DNA of 64,000 nt, from positions 299,214 to 363,213 of the forward strand of contig NZ_JSXI01000029.1 in the NCBI RefSeq assembly GCF_000803065.1. Reading direction: 5' to 3'. Positions 60,954 through 64,000 of this stretch are shown here, in pieces. Numbering within the stretch: position 1 is the stretch's first letter; every line of letters starts with the position of its first letter. The DNA comes from Sphingomonas sp. ERG5 (GTDB lineage: Bacteria; Pseudomonadota; Alphaproteobacteria; Sphingomonadales; Sphingomonadaceae). The notes under the pieces are model-generated. The model was not told the origin of the DNA, ran no database searches, and saw only the letters and a program-made list of their open reading frames with translations. Both the position numbers and the translations under genes were made by a program.

Positions 60954-61871
60954 TCACTCCGGGGTAGCGGTCGTCAACGGCACGTGCTCGACGGTGAGCG
61001 ACGCAGTCCAGGGTCCCGCCGACCGGCCGAGCAGTGCGGCCCGATACCAGGACGAGACATCGGGCCAGGCTTCGCCGGTTTGCGTTCCTCGCACCTGTTC
61101 GTAGGCCAGCAGGTCGTGGCCCTCACGCGTGGCGCTGAATGCGGTTCCGGTGATGCGGTAATAGAGTTCGCGCGCTGCCGTGGTGGAGGTGCGCGGCGCA
61201 CCGAATCCGCCCGATTGCCAGCTTGTGGAGACGAAACTCAGGACGCCGGGCGCGCGGCCGGTGTCACCGTTGCCGAGCCGGAACAGGACGCCGCGATCGC
61301 CGATCATGCGCATCACCGATACGGCGCGCTGCTGGTTCGCCGTGTTGCCCTGCCACCAGCCGACCGCGAGATAAGTGGCGGTGGCGGGCGCATCGACCGC
61401 GATCAGCGCGGCGAACCCGATCATGACACCGGTCGCGATGCGGCGTCCGCTATGCTCGGTCCAGGCGGCGAGATGGTTGGTCAACCTGATCGCCACGATC
61501 AACGATCCGACCGGAGCGAAGGGCAACAAGCCGAAACCGAATAAAATTATCGCTACCAGCGCGATCGGCAGCATCGGCAGGAACACCAGTGCATAGCCCG
61601 CCGCGATCCCCATCGCCGCTCCACCCAAAATGATCAGTGCCGGTCGCGACGCGCCCTCGCGCTGTGTCGCGCGCCACAGGAAGAAATTGATCGCCGGCAC
61701 GCTCGCGACCAGCACGATATGGCCGAGCGTCGGCATCGGGTCGAAGAAACTGCCGGCACACAGGCCAGTGATCAATTCGATCAGGATGACCAACGTCGGG
61801 AAGACCGAGCCGACGATCAACGCGAGCACGCCGGGCGCCATATTGTAGGACGAAGGGTTGCGATAGGACAT
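60954..61871 (-). CDS. Multi-spanning membrane protein, unknown, in a two-component operon
   Basis: 305 residues from ATG 61871 (AGGAG upstream). About five hydrophobic helices in the first 170 residues (VLALIVGSVFPTLVILIELITGL; IVLVASVPAINFFLW; LIILGGAAMGIAAGYALVFLPMLPIALVAII; IATGVMIGFAALIAVDAPATATYLAVGWW), then a ~150-residue C-terminal domain probably outside the membrane (STTAARELYYRITGTAFSATREG). Ends 13 bases before the regulator start. No family recognised; may be a sensor partner or the regulated output of the two-component system. Confidence 0.65.
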   Translation of the reverse strand: MSYRNPSSYNMAPGVLALIVGSVFPTLVILIELITGLCAGSFFDPMPTLGHIVLVASVPAINFFLWRATQREGASRPALIILGGAAMGIAAGYALVFLPMLPIALVAIILFGFGLLPFAPVGSLIVAIRLTNHLAAWTEHSGRRIATGVMIGFAALIAVDAPATATYLAVGWWQGNTANQQRAVSVMRMIGDRGVLFRLGNGDTGRAPGVLSFVSTSWQSGGFGAPRTSTTAARELYYRITGTAFSATREGHDLLAYEQVRGTQTGEAWPDVSSWYRAALLGRSAGPWTASLTVEHVPLTTATPE

Positions 61872-62065
61872 GGCGGTGCTCCTGACGGCTTTGCCCAAAG
61901 GCTTGACCGTGCCCTGTTGGCGCACTGAGATGACGGCCTGGTCCGGGTGAAGAGGAAATGCAGGGGGATTGTCATGCAGAAATTGTGCAGGAGGTTGCGA
62001 GCGGCCTTAGGGAGGTACTCAGAAGTAAGTCTTCGAGAAACTCAATCCAGTCGGATTTTCGCGCG

Positions 62066-62455
62066 TCAATGGGCTCTGGCGAGGGCGATCCCGGCGAGGT
62101 TTTGTGATCGTTTCACTTGCCGGACCTGCACTTTTCCCAAGGGAACAGTGAGGTCGTGAAAGGTACGCAAATGCCCCTGAAGTTCGATCCCGCGGCACTT
62201 CCAAAGCCCGTTGGCCTGATTCACGACCGTCGCGGAATCGCCGATCAGCACAAATTCCGGTTCGCCCAACGATAACGCGATCCGAACTGCCTCGATCAAC
62301 GCGAGCCATTCGGCATCATTGTTGGTGCCGTGCCCCAAGTCGCGCGAGATATAAATGCGCCCGCGTGCGACAACGGCGATCTCGATCGCGCCGGGGTTTG
62401 GCCGGCACCCGCCATCGAAATAGATTTTCAGGCGGTGCGATTTTGCGCGCGCGAT
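62066..62455 (-). CDS. RNase HI family protein with ATC in place of a start codon
   Basis: 129 residues if translation begins at ATC 62455. The RNase H fold is complete at the front: KIYFDGGCRPNPG (D14), DAEW (E49) and FVLIGDSATV (D73), the three metal-binding acidic residues. The fourth Asp position (usual AD near the end) is Gly here (QNLAGIALA, G122). No ATG, GTG or TTG lies in frame ahead of the motif, the only one being TTG 62338 after it, which would remove D14. An AAGGAG site stands eight bases before the ATC. Either it initiates at ATC (or CTG 62431), or the start was lost by ATG to ATC. Confidence 0.65.
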   Translation of the reverse strand: MARAKSHRLKIYFDGGCRPNPGAIEIAVVARGRIYISRDLGHGTNNDAEWLALIEAVRIALSLGEPEFVLIGDSATVVNQANGLWKCRGIELQGHLRTFHDLTVPLGKVQVRQVKRSQNLAGIALARAH

Positions 62456-62607
62456 ACCCGTTTCTCCTTCAACGCCTGTGAAAGACCCCGACCGGTATCA
62501 GTTGGATAAGCAAAGTGGTCAAAAAAAAGCCACGCCTTGCGAAAGTCCGGTGTGGCACTTGCCGCCATCGATTCAAACTCCGTACCGCCGCCGCTAGTGC
62601 GGCGTGC

Positions 62608-63204
62608 ATGGCTATCAGCATCAGCATCTGCAACCTGGCATTGGGCGAGCTTCGTGCACCACCCATCGCCGATATCGATGAGCACAGCGTCGAGGCGCGG
62701 GAATGCGCACGCTACTATCCGCAATGCCTGACTTCGCTGCTCGAGCGGCACGAATGGAGCTTTGCGACGAAGATCGCCACACTTGCCGCGTTAATCGTCA
62801 ATCCGAGGCACGGCGAATGGGTCTATGCCTATGGACTGCCTGCGGATCTCGCCACCGCCAAACGCCTCGTGCCACCGGAGGGCGCGGCGGTAGTGGGCGG
62901 CAGGCAACCGTTCATCGTCGAAGCAGGCATTCTCTTTGCGCAGGTGCCCGGCGCGGTGCTGGAATATTCTACCAATAATATTGCCGAGGCAGTGATGCCG
63001 GCGATGTTCATCGATGCGCTGGCCTTCGCACTCGCCGCGCGGCTCGCTGTGCCCGTGCGCGACAGCCGTGAAGCCAAAGGGCAGTTGCTGCAACAGGCCG
63101 AGATCGCCGCGCAGCGCGCGATCGCCGACGATCGTAACCGCCAACCGCAGCATGATCTGGCGTTCGTCGACGAAGTGACCGTTGTGCGTGGAGTGGGTGT
63201 CTGA
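62608..63204 (+). CDS. Phage tail tubular protein A-like
   Basis: 198 residues from ATG 62608. The N-terminus MAISISICNLALGELRAPPIADIDE and ARYYPQCLTSLLERHEWSFATKIATLAAL are typical of T7 gp11-like adaptor proteins, which bridge portal and tail nozzle. No ribosome site precedes the ATG and no phage gene stands before it. The stop overlaps the next start (TGATG). Confidence 0.8.
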   Translation: MAISISICNLALGELRAPPIADIDEHSVEARECARYYPQCLTSLLERHEWSFATKIATLAALIVNPRHGEWVYAYGLPADLATAKRLVPPEGAAVVGGRQPFIVEAGILFAQVPGAVLEYSTNNIAEAVMPAMFIDALAFALAARLAVPVRDSREAKGQLLQQAEIAAQRAIADDRNRQPQHDLAFVDEVTVVRGVGV

Positions 63205-64000
63205 TGGCCATACGCACTGGACAGCCCAATTTCAGCAAAGGTGAAATCAGCGAGGACTTGCTCGCACGCGTCGATGTCGCGGCCTATCAGGTCGGATTGC
63301 GGCGGGCGCGCAACGTCACGATCCTCAAATATGGTGGCGTCACCAAGCGGCCGGGCACGCGGCTGGTCGCGCCAGTCTATGCCGATACGAGCGATGCTCG
63401 CTTCACCGGCAGCATCGCCGGAGCATTGCTCACCGTGGCGAGCGATGGCGACGTGACATCGGGCGGCATCGTGGTCGGTCAGACGATCAGCGGAACGGGC
63501 ATCGCTCCCGGGACGATCATTACAGGCTATGGTACCGGCAACGGCAAGGGTGGCACCTATAGCGTCAGCCCGGCACAGGATCCGGCAGTCGCGGCCACCG
63601 CGATCTTCGCGACCATGCCGGCAGCGGTGCGGCTCTTCCCGTTCCAATTTTCGCTGACTCAGACCTACGCGTTGGAGATGGGCCAAGGCTATATGCGCCC
63701 AGCCGCGAACGGTGGTCTGGTGATCGAGGAGCGGCTGACGGTGATTAGCGTCGCGATCGGCGTGACCACCACCATTCGGGCCGATTTCCACTCCTATGCG
63801 ATCGGCGATCAGGTCTATTTCGAAGGGGTGGAGGGCATGACCGAGCTAAATGGCCGGGTAGCGCGCGTCATCGCCGTGCCCGATGCCAATCACTTCGTCA
63901 TTGATGTCAATTCCACCGGTTTCGGCCCGCGTACCGGCGACAGCGGGGGCACAACGCGACCGGTGGCGCCGGCGCCGCCGCCCCCACCTCCGGCCGTTCC
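63204..64000 (+). CDS. Phage tail tubular protein B-like (3' partial)
   Basis: 265 residues visible, running off the right edge. RTGQPNFSKGEISEDLLARVDVAAYQVGLRRARNVTILKYGGVTKRPGTRLV is the standard N-terminus of tail tubular B/stabilisation proteins, with AVRLFPFQFSLTQTYALEMGQGYMRP as the second conserved part. About 75 extra residues between them carry a SGTGIAPGTIITGYGTGNGKGGTYSVS repeat-type domain found in many phage fibre proteins. The visible end is a proline-rich linker (PAPPPPPPAVP). Confidence 0.85.
   Translation, partial: MAIRTGQPNFSKGEISEDLLARVDVAAYQVGLRRARNVTILKYGGVTKRPGTRLVAPVYADTSDARFTGSIAGALLTVASDGDVTSGGIVVGQTISGTGIAPGTIITGYGTGNGKGGTYSVSPAQDPAVAATAIFATMPAAVRLFPFQFSLTQTYALEMGQGYMRPAANGGLVIEERLTVISVAIGVTTTIRADFHSYAIGDQVYFEGVEGMTELNGRVARVIAVPDANHFVIDVNSTGFGPRTGDSGGTTRPVAPAPPPPPPAV

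Noticed and set aside
62428..62751. A 107-codon minus-strand frame across the phage junction
   Set aside because: It overlaps the start of tail tubular A in antisense and shows no family; the RNase HI frame and the tail gene explain the region better.
1..64000. CRISPR arrays, tRNA and rRNA genes, insertion sequences
   Set aside because: I saw no regularly spaced repeats, no tRNA cloverleaf, no rRNA stretch and no transposase motif on either strand.

Overview
This window looks like the chromosome of an alphaproteobacterium of the Sphingomonadaceae (Sphingomonas or a close relative). The grounds are high-GC DNA, abundant TonB-dependent receptors, a TorF-type porin, MipA/OmpV, DUF4169, a BPP-1/Bbp-type podovirus structural module, and AGGAG-type ribosome sites with frequent GTG and TTG starts. 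This placement comes from reading gene content, not from a database search. No tRNA, rRNA, CRISPR array, transposase or integrase was seen.

Left part (1-31.2 kb). The window opens inside a polymorphic-toxin gene ending in a GH-E type HNH nuclease tip, with a TPR-protein gene directly behind it (probable immunity). A second effector/immunity-like pair lies at 9.4-12.1 kb: a class-3-type lipase and a periplasmic ankyrin-like protein whose genes overlap. In between is a compact operon running response regulator, histidine kinase, beta-carbonic anhydrase, SulP transporter, closed by a strong terminator; it looks like a CO2/bicarbonate module. The rest is ordinary accessory metabolism with several well-preserved operators: a MarR double palindrome, a 43-bp inverted repeat next to a TetR gene, GntR sites around a TonB receptor, and an isolated palindrome before an alpha/beta hydrolase. 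An acyl-CoA synthetase gene beside the GntR gene is a relic with a large internal deletion.

Phage block A (31.4-36.25 kb) holds two small proteins, a head-tail connector (portal), a Bbp19-like protein, a scaffold, the major capsid protein, a Bbp16-like cement protein and one more small protein, all intact and on one strand. It ends at a hairpin. A host-type REP-like inverted repeat sits between the capsid and cement genes.

Host segment (36.3-62.5 kb) contains an AraC-regulated cluster (DUF4331, HupE, a membrane protein, DUF4198, a Tat-exported hydrolase), a PHP hydrolase/TonB pair, an ICMT-like methyltransferase, a ZnF-UBP protein, DUF4169, a YghU-type GST, a LytS/LytTR pair, an HGSNAT-like acyltransferase, a tandem duplication of an outer-membrane barrel gene with its whole leader, a two-component system facing a MipA gene, and a second two-component system with an unrecognised membrane protein. 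It closes with an RNase HI gene that appears to start at ATC.

Phage block B (62.6-64 kb, running off the edge) resumes with tail tubular A- and B-like genes, which in related phages would be expected soon after block A. The same-strand structural module is therefore split by about 26 kb of intact bacterial genes, with no terminase, integrase or lysis gene in view. It may be a dispersed, domesticated particle locus (gene-transfer-agent-like), a rearranged prophage, or an assembly join. This is the most interesting feature of the window.
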